Assembly: GCA_964611125.1 (NCBI GenBank)
Contig: CAZSZO010000020.1
Coordinates: forward strand, 1 to 64,000
Direction: 5' to 3'
DNA: 64,000 nt
From: JAEUIX01 sp964611125
Lineage (GTDB): Bacteria > Planctomycetota > Phycisphaerae > Phycisphaerales > UBA1924
The notes under the pieces were generated by a model that had not been told where the DNA came from, ran no database searches, and saw only the letters and a program-made list of their open reading frames with translations. Within the stretch, counting starts at the first letter, position 1, and every line of letters begins with the position of its first letter. The translations under genes and the position numbers were made by a program. This document shows positions 46,254 to 54,479 of the stretch, piece by piece.

Positions 46254-46709
46254 CGAACGTGCCTGTCCCCTTGCCCGACCACTCTACTACCCCAACACCC
46301 CGATCCCCCGACCCCGATCCCCCCACCCCCCTACGTCCACCCCCCGACTCGTACCCCCCTGCTTGCCAGCAGACGCCCTTCGGCCAGGGCGGGCGGGGGC
46401 CTGCGGGGCGAGAAGGCCGAGCGACCCGATCGAGGCGATACGGCGGCGAGGGCGGCCCGGTTGAGGATTCATAGCGCGGCTGAGGCGGTTTGTCCCGGGC
46501 GTACGTCCCGGATAAACTCCTGCCGTTCGATTGGACCTTTGTGTTCGAGTTCTCGGACAAGGAATCGCCATGCACTCGGCTCGTCATCATGCAGGCTGAC
46601 ACCCCCTGCCGACGCCCGGCTGACCGCGCCGAGGGTGCGGCCTGCTTTGCTTCCGGACGGCCGGAGGTGAGGATGGGCTGAGTGCTGGCGCTACGACCTT
46701 GATCGAGGA

Positions 46710-46751
46710 ACGGCCACGGCGTGGGTTCACGGATCGTGGCCGTTGTGTTTT
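46710..46751 (+). terminator. terminator-like hairpin in the nusA leader
   Basis: A perfect 9-bp stem ACGGCCACG/CGTGGCCGT (46710-46718 and 46735-46743) with a 16-base loop is followed by TGTGTTTTT. It lies ~110 bases upstream of nusA and may attenuate the operon or end an unseen small RNA. Confidence 0.6.
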
Positions 46752-46829
46752 TGGGAGTGGTTTGGATTGACGGCCGATTGGGCGTTTGGCGGGCGGATTT
46801 GGCGGCCGCGGCGGCGAACAAGTTTGCAG

Positions 46830-46853
46830 ACAACCTGACAACCTGACAACTGG
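46830..46853. repeat. 8-bp tandem repeat in the nusA leader
   Basis: ACAACCTG occurs twice, then ACAACTGG, immediately upstream of the nusA ribosome site (GGAG at ~46852). Confidence 0.7.
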
Positions 46854-46863
46854 AGCACCTGGG

Positions 46864-48204
46864 ATGAATACGGCGGAGATGATGCGGATTCTGGACTCGA
46901 TCGCCCGCGACCGCAAGATCGAGAAATCGGCCTTGATCAAGGACCTTGAGCAGGCGATGGTGTCGGCGGCGCGGAAGCACTTCAACACGCTCGACACCGA
47001 AGAGTTTCGGTGCGAGATGGACCAGTTGTCGGGGCAGATGACGCTGTACCGGCACGGCGAGGCGATGGCGCTGACGCCGCAGGAGCTGGGGCGGATCGCG
47101 GCCCAGACGTTCAAGCAGGTGATGATCCAGCGGTTCCGCGACGACGAGCGGAGCAGCCTGCTGACGGACTTTTCGAAGCGGGTGGGCGAGATCGTGACGG
47201 GCGTCGTTCAGCGGTATGACGGCGGGGCGCTGGTGGTGACGATCGACCGGGCCGAGGCGTTCATGCCGCGGAGCGAGCAGATTCCTGGGGAGCAGTTCCA
47301 GCCGAGCGACCGGGTGCGGTGCCTGGTGCTGGACGTGCGGGATGTGGGGAACCAGGTGAAGATCGTGCTGTCGCGGTCGCACCCGGACTTCATCAAGCGG
47401 CTCTTCGAGGTGGAAGTCCCCGAGGTGACTGAGAAGATCATCGAGATCAAGGCGATGGCGCGGGAGCCGGGGTATCGCACGAAGGTGGCGGTGGCGAGCG
47501 TGGACTCGAAGGTGGACCCGGTGGGCGCATGCGTGGGCGTGCGCGGCTCGCGGATCAAGAACATCGTCGACGAGCTCAACGGCGAGAAGATCGACATCGT
47601 GCGGTGGAATGAGTCGAGCCAGATCCTGATCGGCAACGCGCTGAAGCCGGCGGAGGTTGCGGAGATCAGCCTGTGCTTCGAGCTGGGGCGGGCGACGGTG
47701 GTGGTGCGCGACGACCAGCTCTCGCTGGCGATCGGCAAGCGCGGGCAGAACGTCCGCCTGGCGGCGCGGCTGACGGGGTGGGATATCGACATCCTGACGC
47801 CGGATGAGTTCAACAAGGGTCTGGACATTATGGAGGTGACGCTCAAGGAGGTTCCGGGCATCACCGAGGAGCACCTGGGCAAGCTGGCGGCGATGGGCAT
47901 GGTCAGCGTGTTCGATGTCGAGGAGGTCGGCGCCGACGTGCTGATGACCGAGCTGGGGATCGACGAGGCGACGGCCAAGGTCGCCATCGAGACGGCCGGG
48001 GTGAAGGCCAAGGACGTGGCGGAGCAGCAGCAGAAGGACAAGGAAGCCGCGGAGCAGAAGAAGCGCGAGGACGAGGAGGCGACGCGCCGCCTGCTGGAGA
48101 GCGGGGCCTCGCCCGCGGCCGACGGGGCGGCTCCGCCGCCGCCGGTGGGGGTCAGCGACGACGCCCGGGCGGCGGACATTCTGGGAGGCGGTCCGCCCCA
48201 GTAA
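46864..48204 (+). CDS. nusA: transcription termination/antitermination factor NusA
   Basis: A 446-residue RNA polymerase-associated factor. N-terminal domain to ~105, S1 domain ~108-172 (GEIVTGVVQRYDGGALVV), two KH domains ~200-320 (DPVGACVGVRGSRIKNIV and LSLAIGKRGQNVRLAA), then a helix-hairpin-helix region ~325-385. The C-terminus is a charged low-complexity tail. The start at 46864 follows GGAGC and the family N-terminus; the upstream frame is a shadow. It leads the translation operon. Confidence 0.96.
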   Translation: MNTAEMMRILDSIARDRKIEKSALIKDLEQAMVSAARKHFNTLDTEEFRCEMDQLSGQMTLYRHGEAMALTPQELGRIAAQTFKQVMIQRFRDDERSSLLTDFSKRVGEIVTGVVQRYDGGALVVTIDRAEAFMPRSEQIPGEQFQPSDRVRCLVLDVRDVGNQVKIVLSRSHPDFIKRLFEVEVPEVTEKIIEIKAMAREPGYRTKVAVASVDSKVDPVGACVGVRGSRIKNIVDELNGEKIDIVRWNESSQILIGNALKPAEVAEISLCFELGRATVVVRDDQLSLAIGKRGQNVRLAARLTGWDIDILTPDEFNKGLDIMEVTLKEVPGITEEHLGKLAAMGMVSVFDVEEVGADVLMTELGIDEATAKVAIETAGVKAKDVAEQQQKDKEAAEQKKREDEEATRRLLESGASPAADGAAPPPPVGVSDDARAADILGGGPPQ

Positions 48205-48357
48205 AGCCGCGTGGGCCGGCGATCCGGCCTGGGCGGGGCGGCGGTCGGGCGGAATGCCCGGGCCGGTCATCGGAGGGATTGGATTTGGGTCAGCGCGGGA
48301 TCGGGATCGCGGTGGGATGCGGGTGGAACGGATCGAAGCTTTATCGCGGAGTCATGC

Positions 48358-51300
48358 TTGGCCAAGGGCAAACGGATCAGTGAAATTGCGAAGGACCTGG
48401 GCATTGCGTCCAAGGACATCATCACCAAGTGCCTGGCGGAGGGGATTCCCTCCGACATTGTGAAGGGGCACATGTCGGTGGTGTCGGTCGGGCTCGAGGC
48501 GAGCATCCGCGAGTGGTTCAGCAGCGGCGCGGTGGCGACGGCGGTGGAGACCACCGAGCATGTCGACGTCGAGAAGGTGAAGTCCAAGCCCTTCAAGCCG
48601 GCAAAGAAGCCCGCCGATGGGCACGGGCATGACGGGCACGAGGGCCACGAGGCGCCAAGCGGGTCTGGCGGAGCGGAGACGCACGCGCCGGCGGCCGGCC
48701 ACGCGGCCCCAGCGGCTGACGCCAAGCACGACGGCGCGGCGGACACCCACGCGGCCGGGCCGCTGAAGGTTGGCGAGCGGGTGGAGACGGGCGCGAACGG
48801 GTCGGGCGGCCCGACCACCTCAGCGACACCGGTGGCCCAGGTGGGGCCCTCCGGGTCGGTAACCGGACCGGCGGCGGCGCCTGCCCCCGCGGCGGCCAGC
48901 GCCCCGCTCACGGACCCCGCGACGCAGCACGCCACGCAGATTCCGCATGGGCCGGCGGCGGCAGGAGCGCCAGGAGCGTCGGGAGCGCAAACGCACTCGC
49001 CGCTCCCGCCGCACGCACCTGCGCACGGGGCCCCTGGGGCTTCAGGCGGGCACGCCGGGCAGGGCGGAGCGGGACAGGCTGGGCAGGGGACACATGGGGG
49101 CGGGCATGGGCACGCGCATTCGTCGTCTGGCGGCTCAGCGGCGCCGGCTCGGCCGGCGCTGAGGCCGACCGGGCCAACGGGCCCGGTGGGACCGTCGGGG
49201 CCAGTGCGACCGGCGATCGTGCGGCCGCCGGATGGGCCGGCGGTGCGGCCGGGGCAGCCGATGGCGCCGGCGGCGCAGGCGCCGGGCGGCCCGGGGCTGG
49301 CGCAGGCGATTCCGCATGGGCCCGGGCACGGGTCGGGGGGATCTGGTCATGGGGCCGGACACGGGACTGGGCACGGGCCTGGAGTCGGTCATCCGCCGCC
49401 GAGCGGTGGGGCCGCGGTGACTCCGCCGCCTTCGCGGCCGGTTGGGCCGCGTCCGGTGGTGAAGCCGGCGCCGATGAACGTGCCGAACCGCCCGCAGGTG
49501 GTGGCGCCGGCGGGTCAGCGGCTGGAGGTGAAGCAGCAGGTGAAGATCGCCGGGCCGAAGGTGGTCCGGGTGGAAGCGCCGGACCAGGTGGAGGCGCCGA
49601 GGCGGGCGGGCCCGTCGAGCGGTCCGCCGAGGGGCGGACGCGGGGTGATCGGCGGGCCAGCGACGGAAGACGATGCGAGCCGGAGCCCGCGCCGGAACAA
49701 GCGGCGCGGCCCGGGCGAGCCGGCGGCGGCGCCGGCGCGGCGGCGTGCGACGGCGGCGGAGGACATCCCTGTCGGCACGGGCTTCTCGGAGGCGGACCTG
49801 GCGGAGCGCGAAGCGCGGCTGGCCCGGGCGGGCGGGTATCTGCGGCAGCGGCGGCGCGAGCAGAAGGCGCGCGAGCACGCGGCGGGCGAGCGCGCCCAGA
49901 CCGCGGCGGAGACCGGGGGCAAGGTGCAGATCGCGGCCCCGTTCACGATCAAGGAGCTGGCGGCGGCGACGGGCGTGAAGGCGGCGGACATCCAGAAGAA
50001 GCTGTTCATGCAGGGCGTGATGGCGACGGTGAACAGCGGGATCGACACCGAGCGGGCCCAGGAGATCATGATCGACTTCGACATCGAGCTGGAGGTGACT
50101 CAGGCTCAGACCGCCGAGGAGGTGGTGTCGTCGGGCTTCGAAAAGCGGCAGGCGATTGATTTGAAGCCGCGGGCGCCGGTGGTGACGATCATGGGTCACG
50201 TCGACCACGGCAAGACGTCGCTGCTGGACTCGATCCGCAAGACGAACGTGGCTGCGGGCGAGGCGGGCGGGATCACGCAGAAGACGTCGGCGTTCCGGGT
50301 GGCGGTGGAGGTGGGCGGGGAGACGAAGCACATCGTGTTCCTGGATACGCCTGGTCACCAGGCGTTCACGGAGATGCGCGCCCGCGGGGCGAACATGACC
50401 GATGTGATCGTGCTGGTGGTGGGCGCCCCGGAGGGCGTGATGCCGCAGACTATCGAGAGCATCAACCACGCCAAGGCGGCCAAGGCGCCCATCGTGGTGG
50501 CGCTCAACAAGATCGACTCGCCGCAGGCGACCGACGCGCAGGTCCAGCGGGTGATGGCGCAGCTGGCCGACCAGGGGCTGAACCCGGTGGCGTGGGGCGG
50601 GCAGACGGAGATCGTCAAGACCAGCGCGACCAAGCAGATCGGCATCGTGGACCTGCTGGAAGTGCTGGACCTGCAGGCGCAGGTGCTGGAGCTGAAGGCG
50701 GACTTCGCTGGGCCGGCCCGCGGCCGGGTGATCGAGGCGAGCCTGGCGGAGGGGCGCGGCCCGATCGCGACGGTGCTGGTGCAGGAGGGCGAGCTGAAGG
50801 TCGGCGACTATATCGTGGCGGGCCGGGCCTTCGGGCGGGTCCGCGACATCACCGACGACAAGAACCTGCGGCTGCGCGAGGCGGGGCCGTCAGTTCCGGT
50901 GCAGGTGAGCGGCATGGACGAGGTGCCCGACGCGGGGGACCCGTTCTTCATCACCGACTCCCTGAAGAAGGCGCAGGAAGCGGCCGACCAGCGGCGGCAG
51001 CGCGACCGGCTCGAATCGCTGCATCAGCCCAAGGTGACGCTGGATTCGCTGCTGGGCCAGATGAAGGACGCGGCCGTCAAGGAAATCCTGATCGTCCTCA
51101 AGGCGGACGTGCAGGGCTCGGTCGACGTGATCAAGCACGAGATCGAGCGGCTGTCGACGGCGGAGGTGAAGGTCCGCGTGCTGCACGCGGCCGTCGGCGG
51201 GATTCAGGAGAGCGACGTGGTCCTGGCGGACGCCTCCAAGGCGGTCATCGTGGGCTTCAACGTCATCCCCAACGGGAAGGCCCGCGGGCTGGCGGAGCAG

Positions 51301-51693
51301 CGCGGCGTTGAGATCCGCACCTACCAGGTCATCTACGACATCACCGAGGACGTCAAGAAGGCGGCCAGCGGCATGCTCGAGCCGGAGATCCGGCAGGAAG
51401 TGCTGGGGCACGCGGACGTCCGCAAGGTGTTCAAGGTCACCAAAGTGGGCACGATCGCGGGGTGCTATGTCACCGACGGGCTGTTCCTGCGGGATGCGCT
51501 GGTGCGCGTGACGCGGGGCGGGATCGTCATCGAGCAGGACCGGGTGCTGGAGCAGCTCAAGCGGTTCAAGGACGACGCCAAGGACGTTCGCGCCGGCATG
51601 GAGTGCGGCATGAAGATCGTCGGCTACGACGACATCAAGGAGGGCGACGTGCTGGAGTGCTATAAGAAGGTGGAAGTGAAGCGGACGCTGTGA
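48358..51693 (+). CDS. infB: translation initiation factor IF-2 with long histidine-rich linker
   Basis: Delivers initiator tRNA to the 30S subunit and triggers subunit joining using GTP. The 1111-residue protein starts at TTG 48358 (GGAG 6 bases upstream), giving the IF2_N start MAKGKRISEIAKDLG. Residues ~60-450 are a low-complexity linker rich in His, Gly, Ala and Pro. A second IF2_N-like segment (APFTIKELAAATGVKAADI) precedes the G-domain: G1 GHVDHGKTS near 613, then DTPGH and NKID, with canonical C-terminal domains after it. An out-of-frame ATG at 48354 is not the start. Confidence 0.95.
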   Translation: MAKGKRISEIAKDLGIASKDIITKCLAEGIPSDIVKGHMSVVSVGLEASIREWFSSGAVATAVETTEHVDVEKVKSKPFKPAKKPADGHGHDGHEGHEAPSGSGGAETHAPAAGHAAPAADAKHDGAADTHAAGPLKVGERVETGANGSGGPTTSATPVAQVGPSGSVTGPAAAPAPAAASAPLTDPATQHATQIPHGPAAAGAPGASGAQTHSPLPPHAPAHGAPGASGGHAGQGGAGQAGQGTHGGGHGHAHSSSGGSAAPARPALRPTGPTGPVGPSGPVRPAIVRPPDGPAVRPGQPMAPAAQAPGGPGLAQAIPHGPGHGSGGSGHGAGHGTGHGPGVGHPPPSGGAAVTPPPSRPVGPRPVVKPAPMNVPNRPQVVAPAGQRLEVKQQVKIAGPKVVRVEAPDQVEAPRRAGPSSGPPRGGRGVIGGPATEDDASRSPRRNKRRGPGEPAAAPARRRATAAEDIPVGTGFSEADLAEREARLARAGGYLRQRRREQKAREHAAGERAQTAAETGGKVQIAAPFTIKELAAATGVKAADIQKKLFMQGVMATVNSGIDTERAQEIMIDFDIELEVTQAQTAEEVVSSGFEKRQAIDLKPRAPVVTIMGHVDHGKTSLLDSIRKTNVAAGEAGGITQKTSAFRVAVEVGGETKHIVFLDTPGHQAFTEMRARGANMTDVIVLVVGAPEGVMPQTIESINHAKAAKAPIVVALNKIDSPQATDAQVQRVMAQLADQGLNPVAWGGQTEIVKTSATKQIGIVDLLEVLDLQAQVLELKADFAGPARGRVIEASLAEGRGPIATVLVQEGELKVGDYIVAGRAFGRVRDITDDKNLRLREAGPSVPVQVSGMDEVPDAGDPFFITDSLKKAQEAADQRRQRDRLESLHQPKVTLDSLLGQMKDAAVKEILIVLKADVQGSVDVIKHEIERLSTAEVKVRVLHAAVGGIQESDVVLADASKAVIVGFNVIPNGKARGLAEQRGVEIRTYQVIYDITEDVKKAASGMLEPEIRQEVLGHADVRKVFKVTKVGTIAGCYVTDGLFLRDALVRVTRGGIVIEQDRVLEQLKRFKDDAKDVRAGMECGMKIVGYDDIKEGDVLECYKKVEVKRTL

Positions 51694-51735
51694 TGACCAG
51701 GGCCGGCGTGCGGCGCCGGCGCGCGGCTGGAAAGC

Positions 51736-52092
51736 ATGAAGATCGCGATTCTCCAGTTTGAGCTGCTCATGCGCCAGCCCGAGTCGATCAAGGACAAGCG
51801 GCGGGTGGTGAAGGGGCTGAAGGACCGGCTGCACCACGACCACATGGTGAGCGTGGCGGAGGTCGGGCTGCTCGATCGAATGGACGCGGCCCGGCTGGGG
51901 CTGGCCGCGGTGGGGAGCGATGTGAAGGTGCTGCAGAGCATGACCGACCGGATCCTGGACAAGCTGCGGGCCCTGGAGGGCGCCCAACTGGGGGCGTTCC
52001 AGCGCGAGATCATCGACGGGGACGCCCTGAGCGGCGAGGATGTGACTGAGGACGGGTCGCCGCTGTGGACCCCGGAGGATCGCCGCCCATGA
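51736..52092 (+). CDS. ylxP: DUF503/YlxP family protein
   Basis: A 118-residue protein with the DUF503 pattern KDKRRVVKGLKDRLHHDHMVSVAEV. The family is conserved beside infB and rbfA in many bacteria and is linked to ribosome assembly or translation by location only. The stop overlaps the rbfA start by 4 bases. Its N-terminus MKIAILQFELLM is typical. Confidence 0.88.
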   Translation: MKIAILQFELLMRQPESIKDKRRVVKGLKDRLHHDHMVSVAEVGLLDRMDAARLGLAAVGSDVKVLQSMTDRILDKLRALEGAQLGAFQREIIDGDALSGEDVTEDGSPLWTPEDRRP

Positions 52093-52691
52093 CGCGTGAG
52101 AGACCAACAGGACGCGGCCACCGGCGCGAGCAGCTCGCCGCGGAGCTGCGCGAAGTGATTCAGGATGCACTCACCCGGGGCTTGTCAGATCCGCGGGTGC
52201 GGGGGCTGATCACGATCACCTCGCTGGAGGTGGCCGCTGACCTGGCGACGGCGGCGGTGTGGGTGTCGGTGCTGCCGGAGAAGAACCAGGTGAAGGTGAT
52301 CGCGGGGCTGCGGCACGCGGCCAAGCACCTGCGGCACGAGGCCGGCGTGAAGATCACGAGCGTGAAGATCCCCGAGTTGCGCTTCGAGCTGGATGTGAGC
52401 CTCAAGAAGCAGGCGGCGGTGATTCAGGCGCTTGGGAGGGTCGCCGCGGAGCGTGAGCAGGCGGAGGCGCTGCTGGCGGAGCAGTCGGCCGCCGGGGCGG
52501 CCGGCGGCGGCGGCGGCGAAATCCGCAGCCCGTGGCATGTCGACCCGGGGGCTCGAGCGGGGAAGAATCCGGACCTTGGCGGAGAGGGCGGGCGGCCGCC
52601 CGGTGCTCAGTCTGGTCCTTCGCCTCGTTTAAAGACCGCTGCGCGTTCGACCCGATCATCCCCAGCCTCCAAGAGCAAGCGGAAAGCATGA
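52089..52691 (+). CDS. rbfA: ribosome-binding factor A
   Basis: A 200-residue 16S-rRNA maturation factor. The core ~1-115 has the KH-type pattern REVIQDALTRGLSDPRVRGLITITSLEVAADL and VWVSVLPEK. The C-terminal ~85 residues are a Gly/Ser/Lys-rich disordered extension longer than usual. ATG at 52089 overlaps the ylxP stop (ATGA) behind GGAGG. The stop overlaps the start of the next gene in the same way. Confidence 0.92.
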   Translation: MTRERPTGRGHRREQLAAELREVIQDALTRGLSDPRVRGLITITSLEVAADLATAAVWVSVLPEKNQVKVIAGLRHAAKHLRHEAGVKITSVKIPELRFELDVSLKKQAAVIQALGRVAAEREQAEALLAEQSAAGAAGGGGGEIRSPWHVDPGARAGKNPDLGGEGGRPPGAQSGPSPRLKTAARSTRSSPASKSKRKA

Positions 52692-53635
52692 GCAGCGCCG
52701 ATCGCGCCAAAACCTGGGAGCATGTGCTTGAGCGCCTCCGCCGGCAGTACGGCGAGGCGGCGGAGCTGGAGGTCGGGGAGGGCGGGGAGGGCCGCGCAGA
52801 CGGTGCGAGCGGCGGCGCGGCGAATGGGCCGGCGACGGCTGGCGGGGGCGGGAACACGCTGGGCGATCCCCTGCTGCGGGAGCTGATGAGAGGCTTCCTG
52901 GCGTGGGAGTGCGCATCGTCGCGGGCCGAGCCGGCGCTGCTGGCGCTGGACGCGGCGTTTGTCGACCTCAACGAGTTGCGGGTTTCGCTGGTGGACGAGA
53001 TCGTCGCCGTGATCGGGCGGAACTATCCGCGGGCGAACGAGCGGTGCTCGCGGCTGCGCGGGGCGCTCAACGACATCTACCGGCGGGAGCACGCGGTGCG
53101 GCTGTCGCAGCTGCAGGACAAGAACAAGCGTGACGCGCGGGCGTACCTCGAGGAGCTGGCGGAGACGCCGGGGTACGTCAAGGCGCGGGTGTTCCTGCTT
53201 GGGCTGGGCGGGCATGCGATTCCCGTGGATGAGCGGCTGACGGAGAAGCTCATCGGCGCGGGGATTGTCGAGGAAGGCGCCGGCGCCGAGTCCGCGGCGG
53301 GCATCATCGAGAAGCTGGTGAAGGCCGGGGACGGCCTGGAGGCGCACCGACTGCTGCAGGCGTGGGCCGATGATGCGTCGGCGAAGCCGGCGCGACCGGC
53401 GCGTGCGGGGGCTGCGGGTGGTGGCGGTGGAGGGGGCGGGGCTGGTACGGGCGGGACGGCGGGGGGCGGGAGGCCGAGCCGGGCGGCGCGTCAGGGGCAG
53501 GCCGCCAAACCGGCCCGCAAGGCCAAGGCTCCGGCTCGTCCGGCGCGGGCGGCGAGCGGCTCGGGCCCGACGGCGAGCCCGACCAAGCGGACACCGTCGC
53601 CTGGCCGAAGGACGCCGCCGCGGGAGCGGGAGTAG
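52688..53635 (+). CDS. degenerate endonuclease-III/HhH-GPD-like protein
   Basis: A 315-residue protein. Residues ~150-220 resemble the HhH-GPD fold: YLEELAETPGYVKARVFLLGLGGHAIPVDERLTEKLI aligns with the helix-hairpin-helix and the VD of the catalytic Asp motif. The conventional Lys position in the hairpin is not aligned, and the four-Cys iron-sulfur loop is missing. The N-terminal half is helical with a Gly/Ala-rich insert, and the C-terminus is an Ala/Pro/Gly/Lys-rich tail. ATGA overlap with rbfA couples their translation. It is probably not a normal glycosylase. Confidence 0.65.
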   Translation: MSSADRAKTWEHVLERLRRQYGEAAELEVGEGGEGRADGASGGAANGPATAGGGGNTLGDPLLRELMRGFLAWECASSRAEPALLALDAAFVDLNELRVSLVDEIVAVIGRNYPRANERCSRLRGALNDIYRREHAVRLSQLQDKNKRDARAYLEELAETPGYVKARVFLLGLGGHAIPVDERLTEKLIGAGIVEEGAGAESAAGIIEKLVKAGDGLEAHRLLQAWADDASAKPARPARAGAAGGGGGGGGAGTGGTAGGGRPSRAARQGQAAKPARKAKAPARPARAASGSGPTASPTKRTPSPGRRTPPRERE

Positions 53636-53708
53636 GCTCAGGGACGCTGCGGGCTTGTGATCGCTCGTGGCCGCTCGTGGTCAATTGGCCGATTTGCCTG
53701 GAGTCCTC

Positions 53709-54479
53709 GTGGCCGGTCACAACAAGTGGAGCAAGATCAAGCACCGCAAGGCCGTCGTCGACAAGCGACGGGCCAAGGCGTGGACCATGTGCTCGCGGGC
53801 GATCATCGTCGCGGCGAAGATGGGCGGGCCGGATCCGGGGTTCAACTTCGCCCTGCGGACGGCGATCGAAGAGGCGCGGTACCACAACGTGCCGGCGGAC
53901 AACATCGACCGGGCGATCAAGAAGGGGGTCGGGGGCGGGGCGGGCGAGGATTACGAGCCGGTGCGGTACGAGGGGTATGGCCCGGGGGGCGTGGCGCTCG
54001 TCATCGACGCCTTGACCAACAACCGGGCTCGCACGGCGGGCGACCTGCGGCTGATCCTCGGGAACCACGACGGCAAGCTGGGGACCACGGGTTGCGTCTC
54101 GCACCAGTTCGAGCAGAAGGGCCGGATCACCATCGCCGGCGGGGCCGGCGGGGCCGAGGGCGAGGAAGCGATCATGGAGGCGGCACTGAACGCGGGGGCC
54201 GATGATGTCCGGCGGGCCGACGACGACACCCCGGAGACGCCGATGTGGGATGTGCTGTGCGCCCCGGCGAGCCTGCACACGGTGAAGCAGGGTCTGGTCG
54301 CGGCCAGGATGCCTGTCGGGGAATCGATCCTGGACATGCTGCCGACGACGACGGTGGCGGTGGGCGGCGAGGCGGCCAAGCTGCTGCTGGAGCTCATCGA
54401 CGCCCTGGAAGACAACGACGACGTAAAAAAGGTCTACAGCAACGCCGACATCAGCGAGGATGTGCTGGGGGCGCTGTGA
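53709..54479 (+). CDS. yebC: YebC/PmpR family protein (translation or transcription factor)
   Basis: A 256-residue YebC-type protein: MAGHNKWSKIKHRKAVVDKRR, then RTAIEEARYHNVPADNIDRAIKKG and YEGYGPGGVALVIDALTNNRAR. Family members act as DNA-binding regulators or help ribosomes through proline stretches. GTG at 53709 is the start, with GGAG 6 bases before; an ATG earlier at 53667 gives no extra homology. The tail overlaps the convergent ribD by 29 bases. Confidence 0.93.
   Translation: MAGHNKWSKIKHRKAVVDKRRAKAWTMCSRAIIVAAKMGGPDPGFNFALRTAIEEARYHNVPADNIDRAIKKGVGGGAGEDYEPVRYEGYGPGGVALVIDALTNNRARTAGDLRLILGNHDGKLGTTGCVSHQFEQKGRITIAGGAGGAEGEEAIMEAALNAGADDVRRADDDTPETPMWDVLCAPASLHTVKQGLVAARMPVGESILDMLPTTTVAVGGEAAKLLLELIDALEDNDDVKKVYSNADISEDVLGAL

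Larger units (their letters stand above)
46254..46863. other. 610-bp gene-free region between the STAS gene and nusA
   Basis: No convincing gene. It holds a C-rich tract at ~46287-46360 (G-runs on the STAS sense strand), a short doubtful ORF (46490-46681), a hairpin region (46639-46662), a terminator-like hairpin (46710-46751) and an 8-bp tandem repeat (46830-46853). The promoter of nusA should be inside. rimP, often found before nusA, is absent. Confidence 0.6.

Noticed and set aside
46639..46662. SRP-RNA-like segment on the minus strand
   Set aside because: It contains TCCGGAAG and AGCAG in the right order but with an extra base and no conserved arms; a covariance search would be needed.
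46490..46681. Possible 63-codon gene in the nusA leader
   Set aside because: TTG start without ribosome site, no domain, ends in low-complexity text; not convincing.
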